Assembly: GCA_025934635.1 (NCBI GenBank)
Contig: JAICWX010000224.1
Location: 1 to 14,458 of the forward strand
DNA from: Streptosporangiaceae bacterium
GTDB lineage: Bacteria > Actinomycetota > Actinomycetes > Streptosporangiales > Streptosporangiaceae
Reading direction: 5' to 3'
Length of the DNA stretch: 14,458 nucleotides
Shown piece after piece: positions 1-7,258 of this stretch (its first letter is position 1; every line of letters starts with the position of its first letter). Under the pieces are notes generated by a model. It searched no databases and had not been told where the DNA came from. It saw nothing but the letters and a program-made list of their open reading frames with translations. Made by a program: the position numbers and the translations under genes.

Positions 1-1
1 C

Positions 2-664
2 GTCTGCCACGCGCTGGAGTCCTACACCGCCCGCTGGTACACCACGTTCGACCGCAAGCAGCCCGAGCAGCGCGTCACCTACTGCGGCTCCAACCCGGTC
101 TCCGACCTGTGGTGCGAGCAGGCGCTGCGGCTGCTGGCCACCTCGTTCCGCACCGCGTTCCACGAGGGCAGCAACCTCGAGGCGCGGAGCAACATGATGC
201 TGGCCGCCACGTTCGCCGGCATGGGGTTCGGCAACTCGGGCGTGCACATCCCGCACGCCAACGCCTATCCCATCGCGGGCATGGTCAAGGAGTACCGGCC
301 GCCGAACTACCCGCAGGACGAGGCGATGGTGCCGCACGGCATGTCGGTGTCGCTGACCGCCCCCGAGGCATTCAGGTTCAGCTTCCCCAGCGCCCCGGAG
401 CGCCACCTCAAGGCAGCCGAGCTGCTGGCGCCGGGCATGGACAAGCTCAACAACGCCGGCGAGCAGCTCCCGCGCGTCGTCATCGACCTGATGCGCGACA
501 TCGAGATACCGAACGGGATCGGCGCCGTCGGCTACACCGAGGCTGACATCGGTGACCTGGTGCCCGGCACGATGAAGCAGCAGCGCCTGCTGGCCACCTG
601 CCCGCGCCCGGTCGGCGAGGACGACATCGCGGCGATCTTCGCGCACTCCATCGAGAACTGGTAA
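2..664 (+). CDS. Hydroxyacid-oxoacid transhydrogenase (iron-containing alcohol dehydrogenase family), C-terminal part
   Basis: Only the last 220 codons are in the window; the start lies upstream. The family transfers hydride between a hydroxyacid such as 4-hydroxybutyrate and an oxoacid such as 2-oxoglutarate, using bound NAD and an active-site iron. The visible part holds the iron-binding end of the fold: the stretch GVHIPHANAYPIAGMV supplies two histidines in the spacing typical of group III iron alcohol dehydrogenases, and MVPHGMSVSLTAPEAFRF is the next conserved block, closely like the ADHFE1 type rather than ordinary butanol dehydrogenases. It ends in TAA and the next gene starts 4 bases later, suggesting co-transcription. 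The family assignment is firm; the exact substrate is inferred from family knowledge. Confidence 0.88.
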   Translation, partial: VCHALESYTARWYTTFDRKQPEQRVTYCGSNPVSDLWCEQALRLLATSFRTAFHEGSNLEARSNMMLAATFAGMGFGNSGVHIPHANAYPIAGMVKEYRPPNYPQDEAMVPHGMSVSLTAPEAFRFSFPSAPERHLKAAELLAPGMDKLNNAGEQLPRVVIDLMRDIEIPNGIGAVGYTEADIGDLVPGTMKQQRLLATCPRPVGEDDIAAIFAHSIENW

Positions 665-668
665 GCCG

Positions 669-1046
669 GTGCCGCTCTACGACTACTGCTGCCCGCAGGG
701 GCACCTGTTCGAGCAGCTGGCCGCGATCGCCGACCGTGCCCAGCAGGCGTGCCCGGCCTGCGGGCAGACGAGCGGCAAGATCCCGTCCCGGATCACCCTC
801 GGCGGCCAGGCGAACCCCGGTCGTTCGGCCGAAATGATGCCGCAGACCTGGCGGGGAACCTACGAGGGCAACCCCGAGTACACTGGCCAGCTGCGCCGGG
901 AGTGGAGCAAGCGCCAGCAGCTCGAGGAGAAGCACCCCGAGCTGCGCGGCGACCAGCGCCCGGTGCACGCCCACGAGGGCCGGTTCCACGCCAAGCCGTT
1001 GCGCGCCGGAGACCCGCTCCCGGCCCCGAAGGGCACCCAGACCTAG
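669..1046 (+). CDS. FmdB-family zinc-ribbon protein
   Basis: A 125-residue protein with a GTG start 4 bases after the transhydrogenase stop. The N-terminus MPLYDY followed by GHLFE and then CPACG (C28, C31) is the regulatory-protein FmdB zinc-ribbon pattern. The first metal knuckle is unusual: the common CxxC is replaced by C7-C8 with H12, so one zinc ligand may be histidine. The remaining ~85 residues are charged and low in complexity (KRQQLEEKHPEL), probably helical then disordered. FmdB proteins are often described as regulators, but the biochemical role of most members is unknown. Position between a 4-hydroxybutyrate-type enzyme and a CoA ligase suggests an accessory role in that pathway, which is inference only. 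Confidence 0.82.
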   Translation: MPLYDYCCPQGHLFEQLAAIADRAQQACPACGQTSGKIPSRITLGGQANPGRSAEMMPQTWRGTYEGNPEYTGQLRREWSKRQQLEEKHPELRGDQRPVHAHEGRFHAKPLRAGDPLPAPKGTQT

Positions 1047-1051
1047 GGAAG
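1045..1051 (+). promoter_or_regulatory. Ribosome-binding site of the acyl-CoA synthetase gene
   Basis: AGGGAAG lies 3 bases before the ATG at 1055, with its purine core about 5-9 bases away, and overlaps the TAG stop of the FmdB gene. This decides the start of the ligase and argues for coupled translation of the two genes. Confidence 0.6.
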
Positions 1052-1054
1052 CGC

Positions 1055-2725
1055 ATGTCTGTCTATGACGAAAAGCCCTGGCTAGCCCGCTACGACCCGG
1101 GGCAGCCGGCCGGGCTGAGCCTGGAGTTCACCGACGCCCTGGCCATGTTCAAGGCGTCGGTCCGGCGGAACCCGGACGGTGACCTGATCCGCTACTTCGG
1201 CGCCGGGATCACCGCCCGCGAGCTCGACGAGCTCAGCGACGCGTTCGCGGTGGCGCTGGCCGGCCTGGGCGTGATCCCGGGCGACCGGGTGGCGCTCTAC
1301 CTGCAGAACGTGCCGCAGTTCGTGATCGGCCTGCTGGCCACGTGGAAGGCCGGCGGCGTCGCGGTCCCGGTCAACCCGATGAACAAGGCCAGGGAGCTGG
1401 ACGCCGTGCTGGCCGATTCCGGCGCCCGCGTGCTGGTCTGCCTGGAGGGCCTGTACCGCGACGTGGCCGCGGAGGTGACCCGGAAGACCGGCGTCACCGT
1501 GATCACCACCTCGGAGCTGGAGTACCGAGGCCGCCACGACGCGCGGGTCTTCGCCGGCCTCGAAGGCGAGCCCATCCCGGGCCCTGCTCATTCCCGGGCC
1601 GAGGACATGACCACCCTGATCGGGCACCACCGCGGCGAGGCGCCCCGGCCGCACCGCTTCGACCCCGGCGACACCGCCCTGCTCACCTACACCTCGGGTA
1701 CCACCGGCCCGCCCAAGGGCGCCATGAACACCCACGGGAACGTGGTGTTCAACTCCCAGGCCTACCGCCAGTGGTGCGGCCTCGGCCCGGACGACGTGGT
1801 GCTCGGCGTCGCGCCGCTGTTCCACATCACCGGCATGATCGCGGGCGTGACCACGGCGCTGCTCCTCGGCGCGCCGCTGGTGCTGGCCTACCGCTTCGAG
1901 CCCTCGGTCACCATCGAAACCATCAGGACCGAACGGGTGACTTTCACCGTCGGCTCCATCACCGTCTTCATCGCGCTGATGAACGCCCCTGATGCCGACC
2001 GCGAAGACCTGGCGACGCTGACCAAGATCTGGTCCGGCGGGGCGCCGATCCCGCCCAGCGTCGTCAAGGCCTTCCAGGCCCAGTTCGGCCAGTACATCCA
2101 CAACATCTACGGCCTGACCGAGACCACCTCGCCGTCGCACGGCGTCCCGGCCGGCGCGACCGCGCCGGTCGACGACGCCTCCGGCGCCCTGTCGGTCGGC
2201 GTGCCGGTCTACGACACCGTGGTGCGGATCGTCGGCGATGACGGCCAGGACCTGCCGCCGGGCGAGATCGGCGAGATCGTCACCAGCGGCCCGATGGTGG
2301 TCCCCGGCTACTGGAACAAGCCGGAGGAGACCGCGCACGCCCTGCCCGGCGGCGCCCTGCACACCGGCGACGTCGGCTACATGGACTCCGACGGCTGGTT
2401 CTACCTCGTAGACCGGAAGAAGGACCAGATCAACGCGGGCGGCTACAAGGTCTGGCCGCGCGAGGTCGAGGACGTCCTCTACCAGCACGAGGCGGTCCGC
2501 GAGGCCGCCGTCGTCGGCGTCCCCGACGAGTACCGCGGCGAGACCGTCAAGGCCTTCGTGAGCCTGCGGCCCGGCCAGGAAGCCACCGCCGAGGAGCTCA
2601 TCGCCTTCTGCCGCCAGCAGATGGCCGCCTACAAGTACCCGCGCCAGATCGAGTTTCTCGACGAGCTCCCCAAGACCGTCTCCGGCAAGCTCCTGCGCCG
2701 CGAGCTCCGTGACCGCGACTCCTGA
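1055..2725 (+). CDS. Acyl-CoA synthetase (AMP-binding, FadD-like)
   Basis: A 556-residue ATP-dependent carboxylate-CoA ligase, full length for the family. All core motifs are visible: P-loop TSGTTGPPKG at residues 213-222, YGLTET at 352-357, TGD at 437-439, the hinge DR at 453-454, GGYKVWP at 462-468, and the C-terminal catalytic lysine K545 in TVSGK. The substrate is activated as acyl-AMP and then transferred to CoA. The start chosen is the ATG at 1055: it follows an AGGGAAG ribosome-binding site that overlaps the stop of the FmdB gene; in-frame sequence runs further upstream but inside that gene. It may act on a medium/long-chain or hydroxy acid; sequence alone does not tell which. It converges with the lipid-kinase gene, leaving only 10 bases between stops. 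Confidence 0.92.
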   Translation: MSVYDEKPWLARYDPGQPAGLSLEFTDALAMFKASVRRNPDGDLIRYFGAGITARELDELSDAFAVALAGLGVIPGDRVALYLQNVPQFVIGLLATWKAGGVAVPVNPMNKARELDAVLADSGARVLVCLEGLYRDVAAEVTRKTGVTVITTSELEYRGRHDARVFAGLEGEPIPGPAHSRAEDMTTLIGHHRGEAPRPHRFDPGDTALLTYTSGTTGPPKGAMNTHGNVVFNSQAYRQWCGLGPDDVVLGVAPLFHITGMIAGVTTALLLGAPLVLAYRFEPSVTIETIRTERVTFTVGSITVFIALMNAPDADREDLATLTKIWSGGAPIPPSVVKAFQAQFGQYIHNIYGLTETTSPSHGVPAGATAPVDDASGALSVGVPVYDTVVRIVGDDGQDLPPGEIGEIVTSGPMVVPGYWNKPEETAHALPGGALHTGDVGYMDSDGWFYLVDRKKDQINAGGYKVWPREVEDVLYQHEAVREAAVVGVPDEYRGETVKAFVSLRPGQEATAEELIAFCRQQMAAYKYPRQIEFLDELPKTVSGKLLRRELRDRDS

Positions 2726-2735
2726 TCGGGCCCCG

Positions 2736-3665
2736 TCAGGTGTCGGGGAAGCCGGCGTCGACCATGACCCGCAGCGCGTTGGGCGCCAGCCTGATCCGGG
2801 CCGGGGTCTGGCCGCTGATCTCCCCGTCGATGTCCAGCGGCAGCGGCGGGTCGGTGTGCAGCCACACGTCCGTGGCGGCCAGGAACGCCGGCTCCGCCTG
2901 GGTCCGGCGGGCGCCGGCCAGCGCGTGCCGGACGGTCGCCCCGATCAGCGCCGGGCGGCCGGGGCCGCCCAGCCGGTAGGCCAGCAGCAGCCGGTCGTCG
3001 GCGCTGGCGTCGCCGGTGATCGGGCGCCCGGCGTGGAAGCTGCCGTTGGCCACGTTGAGCTGGTGCGTGGTGAAGGTGCGGGTCTGGTCGCCGGCGGTGA
3101 TGGCCGCCTGGAACGGGCGGTGCCGGGGCAGCCGGGCCAGGGCCGTGAGGGGGTAGGCGGCCCGGCCGAGCAGGCGCTTGAGATCGTGCCGGACCGTGGC
3201 GGCGACGTGGCCGGACAGCCCGACGCTGACCAGGTTGGCGAAGTAGGTGCCGTTGACGTGCCCGAGGTCGACGTCGGCGACCTTCCCGCCGGTCAGCACG
3301 CCGACGGCGCCCGCCACGGTCAGCGGGATGCCCAGGGTCCGGGCGAAGTTGTTGGTGGTGCCCGACGGCACGATGCCCAGGGCGATGTCGCGGTGGGCCA
3401 GGTGCCGGGCGGCCAGGCTGACGGTGCCGTCGCCGCCGCCCGCGATCAGCAGGTCGGGCCGCAGGTCCAGCGCGGCGGCGAGGCTGGTCTCCAGCTGGCC
3501 GGGCCGGCTGGCCGCGAACGAGCCGAGCAGGTCGAACCCGGCCGCTTCCAGCTGCCGGCTCGCGGCCCGGTACCTGCGCGCGCCGCGCCGCGACCGGATG
3601 TTGACCACCAGCACGGCGCGCCGGTGCCGCCGGATCGCGGCCTGCAGATCGGCCTTGCTGCGCAT
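2736..3665 (-). CDS. Diacylglycerol kinase / lipid kinase family protein (DAGK catalytic domain)
   Basis: A 309-residue protein of normal length for bacterial YegS/DgkB-like kinases. The nucleotide-binding motif GGGDGT is at residues 76-81 and PSGTTNNFARTLGIP follows at about 100-114, the two hallmark blocks of the DAGK catalytic domain. DVDLGHVNGTYFANLVSVG is the third conserved block, and the C-terminal half is the usual beta-rich lid. It should phosphorylate a lipid hydroxyl (diacylglycerol or a related lipid) with ATP on the inner membrane face; the substrate is not determinable. ATG at 3665 is preceded by a weak TGGGA. A 70-base gap separates it from the SDR gene upstream, so it is perhaps the last gene of the minus-strand operon. 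Confidence 0.9.
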   Translation of the reverse strand: MRSKADLQAAIRRHRRAVLVVNIRSRRGARRYRAASRQLEAAGFDLLGSFAASRPGQLETSLAAALDLRPDLLIAGGGDGTVSLAARHLAHRDIALGIVPSGTTNNFARTLGIPLTVAGAVGVLTGGKVADVDLGHVNGTYFANLVSVGLSGHVAATVRHDLKRLLGRAAYPLTALARLPRHRPFQAAITAGDQTRTFTTHQLNVANGSFHAGRPITGDASADDRLLLAYRLGGPGRPALIGATVRHALAGARRTQAEPAFLAATDVWLHTDPPLPLDIDGEISGQTPARIRLAPNALRVMVDAGFPDT

Positions 3666-3735
3666 AGTCCCAGGACAGCTGAGCCGTCTGCAACCGCCGT
3701 GCAGGCGGCGTGTCCGCGGGATGGAGAAAGGCCGG

Positions 3736-4491
3736 TCAGAAGATCGTGTAACCGCCGTCGACGACCATGCTGTCCCCGGTGTGGAAGGTGAGCGTGGGGT
3801 CGGCCAGGAACGCCCCGACGGTCTCGAAGTCGTGCGGCGTGGCCCAGCGCCGCACGGGCGTCCGGCCGATGGTGGCGGTCATGAACCGCTCGTGCTTCTG
3901 CGCCTCGGCCGTCAGCTCGGTGTCGGTCCAGCCGGGCAGCAGGCTGTTGCAGCGCACCTGGTGCCGGGCCAGCTCGACGGCCAGGGAGCGCATCACCCCG
4001 AGCAGCGCCGTCTTGCTGGCGGCGTAGTGCTCCTGGCCGGGAGACCCGTGGATCGCGCTGGTCGACGACACGCCGACCAGCGACCCGCCCTGCCCCTGCT
4101 CCACCAGCACCCGGGCCGCCTCCCGCAGGCACAGGAAGGCGCCGTCCAGGTTGACCCGCAGCACCCGGTGCCACTCCGCCAGCGACATCTCCGTGACCCG
4201 CTGCTTGCCGGCCGTCCCGGCGTTGGCGACCAGGCAGTCGAGGCGGCCGAACCGCTCCAGCGTCTCCCGCATGGCCGCGGTGACGTCGCCCTCGTCGCTG
4301 ACGTCGCACCGGATGCCGGCCGCGACGGCGCCCAGCTTCTCCAGCTCGGCGACCGCCTGGGCGTTGCGCTCCGCGCGCCGGGACCAGATGGCGACGGACC
4401 CGCCGGCCCGGGCCACGCCGCGGGCGATGCCGAGCCCGATGCCGCTGTTGCCGCCCGTCACCACGACGACCCGGCCGGAAAGATCAATCAC
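3736..4491 (-). CDS. SDR-family NAD(P)-dependent oxidoreductase
   Basis: A classical short-chain dehydrogenase of 251 residues. The cofactor motif TGGNSGIG is at residues 12-19, NAG at 90-92, and the catalytic tetrad is N114, S143, Y156 and K160 (YAASK), with the usual 13-residue Ser-Tyr spacing. The C-terminus VVDGGYTIF is typical. It interconverts a hydroxyl and a carbonyl group on an unknown small molecule. The GTG at 4491 is chosen because IDLSGRVVVVTGG begins right after it, as in most SDRs. A second GTG at 4521 overlaps the upstream stop in the form GTGA and would add ten residues (VTPHARKLPA); coupled translation from there cannot be excluded. It follows the response-regulator gene closely and may share its transcript. 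Confidence 0.9.
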   Translation of the reverse strand: MIDLSGRVVVVTGGNSGIGLGIARGVARAGGSVAIWSRRAERNAQAVAELEKLGAVAAGIRCDVSDEGDVTAAMRETLERFGRLDCLVANAGTAGKQRVTEMSLAEWHRVLRVNLDGAFLCLREAARVLVEQGQGGSLVGVSSTSAIHGSPGQEHYAASKTALLGVMRSLAVELARHQVRCNSLLPGWTDTELTAEAQKHERFMTATIGRTPVRRWATPHDFETVGAFLADPTLTFHTGDSMVVDGGYTIF

Positions 4492-4517
4492 AGCTGGCAG
4501 CTTACGTGCGTGCGGGG

Positions 4518-5178
4518 TCACCCGGCGGCGCGCGGGATGACCAGGCCGGCCTGGAAGGCGAAGACCACGAGCTGGGCCCGGTCGCGGGCGCCGAGCTTGA
4601 TCATCGCCCGGCTGACGTGGGTCTTGGCGGTGGTCGGGCTGAGCACCATGGCCTCGGCGATCTCGTCGTTGGACAGGCCGTGCGCGACCAGGGCCACCAC
4701 CTCCCGTTCCCGGTTGGTCAGGCTCTCCATCCCGGCCGCGGCCAGCGCGTCCGGCGGCCGGGCGACGAACTCGCTGATCAGGCGGCGGGTGACGGCGGGC
4801 GACAGCAGCGAGTCCCCGCGGGTGACGACCCGCAGCGCCTGCAGCAGCTCGGCGGGCTCGGTGTCTTTCAGCAAGAACCCGCTCGCCCCGGCCCGCAGCG
4901 CGCGGAAGATGTGCTCGTCGAGCGTGGGTGAGGATCACCACCCGCACGCCGGCCAGCCGCTCGTCCGCGACGATCTGCCGGGTGGCCTCGAGGCCGTCGA
5001 GCACCGGCATCTGGATGTCCATCAGGGCGATGTCGGGGCGGTGCTCGGCGGCCAGTGCCACCGCCTGCTGCCCGTCGGCGGCCTCGGCGGCCACCTCGAT
5101 GTCGTCTTCGGCTTCGAGCAGCGCCCGGATGCCGCTGCGGATCAGCGCCTGGTCGTCGGCCAGCAAGATCCTGATCAC
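4518..5178 (-). pseudogene. LuxR/NarL-family response regulator, broken by a frameshift
   Basis: The N-terminal part is a receiver domain: MIRILLADDQALIRSG with acidic DD at residues 8-9 and the phospho-acceptor D in ALMDIQMP. The C-terminal part, in a frame shifted by one base, resumes as LDEHIFRALRAGASGFLLKDTEP and ends in a LuxR helix-turn-helix (LTNREREVVALVAHGLSNDEIAEAM). The switch falls at about 4921-4934: reading on in the first frame gives the non-family LTHARRAHLPRAAG, while the second frame is closed by TGA at 4937-4935. Compared with the usual ILTTFDLDEH pattern, the region is about 5 bases short. The start is GTG at 5178, overlapping the kinase stop as GTGA. With the frame restored it would bind DNA to control a target, probably the divergent transporter. 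It could be a decayed gene, a sequencing error or, least likely, programmed frameshifting. Confidence 0.82.
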
Positions 5179-5969
5179 GACGGCGCCCGCGCGGGCAGCT
5201 CGGCCCGCACCCGGAAACCGCCGCCGTCCCGCTGCCCGGCGTGGAGCCGGCCGCCGAGCGCGGTCACCCGTTCCCGCATGCCGATCAGGCCGAGCCCCGG
5301 GCCGCCCGGCCGCGGGGCGGTGCCGTTACTGCTGCCGTTACTGCTGGCCGGGCCGTCGTCGTCGACCTGGACCGAGAGCGAGTCCGGCGTGTAGTGCAGG
5401 TGCACCGACGCGCAGGCCTGGCCGGCGTGGCGGCTGACGTTGGTGAGCGCTTCCTGGACGATCCGGTAGGCGGCCTGGTCCACGTCGGGCGGCAGCGTCC
5501 GCTGGGTGCCGGTGATGGTCACCGTGACCGGGAGCCCGGCCGCCCGCGCGCGGGCGACCAGGCGGTCCAGCTGGCCGAGGTCGCTGCTGTCGCCGTCCTC
5601 GGAGCTGCGCAGCACGCTGAGCGTCGTGCGCAGTTCCCGCGCGGCGTCCGCGCCCGCCTCCTGGATCGCCAGCAGCGCCGGCGGCACGTCGTCGCCGCGC
5701 TTGCGGGCCAGGTGCACCGCCACGCCGGCCTGAACGCAGATCACGGAGATGCTGTGCGTCAGCGAATCGTGCAGCTCGCGGGCGATCCGCAGCCGCTCCT
5801 CCAGGGCCCGGCTGCGGGCGGCCTCGTCCTTGGTCCGTTCCGCCTCGTCGGCGCGCTGCTCGACCTCGCGCAGGTGCAGCAGCCACAGCCGGGACGCCAC
5901 GATCATGACGCCGGCCGAGATGCCCCAGCCGGCCGCGTAGAACCTCTGACGGCCACGATTTGTGCGCAT
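5175..5969 (-). CDS. Sensor histidine kinase (HisKA_3 type), short N-terminus
   Basis: A 264-residue kinase of the DesK/NarX-like group. The phosphorylated histidine is H67 in the box RIARELHDSLTHSISV. The ATPase domain shows the N box EALTNVSRHA (N177), DDDG at 203-206 and GPGLGLIGMRER at 223-234. Family members usually carry four to six membrane segments before the H box; here there is one hydrophobic stretch (about residues 12-31), followed by a coiled-coil-like charged linker. An in-frame TAG lies four codons before the ATG, so nothing longer is encoded in this frame. The gene ends in a GTGA overlap with its regulator. It may sense through a partner protein, or be an N-terminally truncated remnant, which fits the damage in its neighbours. 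The ATP-lid loop contains a duplicated SSNG. Confidence 0.85.
   Translation of the reverse strand: MRTNRGRQRFYAAGWGISAGVMIVASRLWLLHLREVEQRADEAERTKDEAARSRALEERLRIARELHDSLTHSISVICVQAGVAVHLARKRGDDVPPALLAIQEAGADAARELRTTLSVLRSSEDGDSSDLGQLDRLVARARAAGLPVTVTITGTQRTLPPDVDQAAYRIVQEALTNVSRHAGQACASVHLHYTPDSLSVQVDDDGPASSNGSSNGTAPRPGGPGLGLIGMRERVTALGGRLHAGQRDGGGFRVRAELPARAPS
5323..5346 (-). repeat. 12-bp tandem duplication in the kinase gene
   Basis: CCGTTACTGCTG occurs twice in direct succession. It encodes SSNGSSNG in the flexible ATP-lid loop, so it keeps the frame and is probably a harmless slippage product. Confidence 0.7.
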
Positions 5970-6025
5970 TCTCCGAGCCTACGCGGGCGGGCCGCCGGCC
6001 ACATTCGCCCCTCGGACCCATTGGC

Positions 6026-6047
6026 GGCTACTCCCCGCGGAGTAGCC
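6026..6047. promoter_or_regulatory. Perfect inverted repeat in the divergent promoter region (putative operator)
   Basis: GGCTACTCC at 6026-6034 and its exact reverse complement GGAGTAGCC at 6039-6047 flank a 4-base centre. The element is 57 bases before the histidine-kinase ATG and 88 bases before the transporter ATG, in the only intergenic space shared by the two divergent units. A 9+9 palindrome in this place is the expected form of a dimeric regulator site, and the LuxR-type response regulator next door is the obvious candidate. The binding protein is inferred, not shown. Confidence 0.6.
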
Positions 6048-6135
6048 ACGCCGCCGTGCGTATCCGCGCTGACCAGGCAGAAGATGGTTCGCCGGCCGGA
6101 CGACGGCGGGCCGTCCGGCCGCCAGCATCGATGGC

Positions 6136-7258
6136 ATGGCAACGACACTTCCCGCAGCCGGCCAGGCCGGCACCAAGAACGGCGGCACACCGAACGGGGG
6201 CCGCCACCTGGCCGTCGCGCTGCTCGTCATCGCGACGGCCCAGCTGATGGTCGTGCTGGACGCGACCGTCGTCAACGTGGCGCTGCCCCGCATCCAGGCG
6301 GCGCTCGGATTCTCCGGCGCCGGCCTGGAGTGGGTCGTCAACGCCTACGCCCTGACCCTCGGCCGGCGGCCTGCTCGTCACGTACGCCTCATGGCGCTGG
6401 GTGATGTTCGTCAACGTCCCGATCGGCATCGCCGTCGCGCTCGCCGCCCCGGCCGTGCTGCCCCGCATCCCGGGCCGGCCGGGCCGGTTCGACCTGCCCG
6501 GCGCCATCGCCGCCACCGGGGGCGTGGCCGCTCTCGTCTACGGCCTGTCCAACGCCGCCACCAGCCCGGACGGGACGTCGCACTGGGGCGACGGCAAGGT
6601 CGTGGCCGCGCTGGCGGCCGGCCTGTTCCTGCTCGCGGCGTTCGCCGTCATCGAGACGCGCAGCCGCCACGCGCTGCTGCCGGTGCGGCTGCTGCGCAGC
6701 CGGGAGCGCCTCGGCGCGAACCTCATCATGCTCGCCGTGGGCACCGCCATGTTCGGCGTGTTCTTCTTCCTCGTCCTGTTCGTGCAGGACGTATGGGGTT
6801 ACTCGGCGCTCAGGACGGGCGTGGCCTTCCTGCCGCTGACCGTCGCGATGCTGGCCGCCTCGGCCGCCGCCACCTCGCTGGTGTCCCGGATCGGCCCGCG
6901 TCCGCTGCTGCTGGCCGGCGGCGCCGCCATCGGCGGGGGCCTGTACTGGCTGTCCCGGATGACCGAGCACGGCACCTACGCGGGCGGCCTGCTCGGCCCG
7001 ACCCTGCTCGCCGGGGCCGGGTTCGGCCTGCTCATCGTCCCGTTGCAGCTGACCGCGCTGGGCGGTGTCGCCGGGGCGGACTCCGGGGTGGCCGCCAGCC
7101 TGCTCAACGTCGGCCGTCAGGTCGGCGGCTGCATCGGCCTGGCGGTACTGGGCACCGTGGCCTGGACCGTGGTCGCGGGCAGCACCCGCGCCCAGGCCGC
7201 CGCCGCGGCCACGATCACCATGATCCGCGGCCGGGCTACCCCATCGGTCAAGGTCTAG
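6136..7258 (+). pseudogene. DHA2-type MFS drug-efflux transporter, degraded
   Basis: The gene starts normally at ATG 6136 with LAVALLVIATAQLMVVLDATVVNVALPRIQAALGF and WVVNAYALT, the first membrane segment and start of the second in 14-segment EmrB/QacA-like exporters. At about 6356-6370 it jumps directly to GGLLVTYASWRWVMFVNVPIGI in the next frame, which in relatives lies roughly 100 residues further on. The helices that carry the family motif A and antiporter motif C are therefore absent. The rest continues well to LNVGRQVGGCIGLAVLGTVAW, then ends early with RGRATPSVKV, without the final helices. The TAG overlaps the stop of the opposite kinase gene by two bases. I judge it non-functional; a collapsed assembly at a short repeat is the alternative. 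It was probably the target of the divergent two-component system. Confidence 0.85.

Noticed and set aside
1082..2488. Long open frame opposite the acyl-CoA synthetase (468 codons)
   Set aside because: No domain, Arg/Gly/Val-rich composition, and exactly antisense to a gene with all ligase motifs; it is a GC-rich shadow frame.
2726..2735. Terminator between the convergent acyl-CoA synthetase and lipid-kinase genes
   Set aside because: Only 10 bases are available and there is no proper stem or T-run.
3694..3708. CCGCC/GGCGG hairpin between the SDR and lipid-kinase genes as a terminator
   Set aside because: The stem is only 5 bp and no T-run follows on the minus strand; such stems are frequent by chance here.
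3247..5394. Long plus-strand open frame of 715 codons across the lipid kinase, SDR and response-regulator genes
   Set aside because: It crosses four well-supported minus-strand genes and has no recognisable domain.
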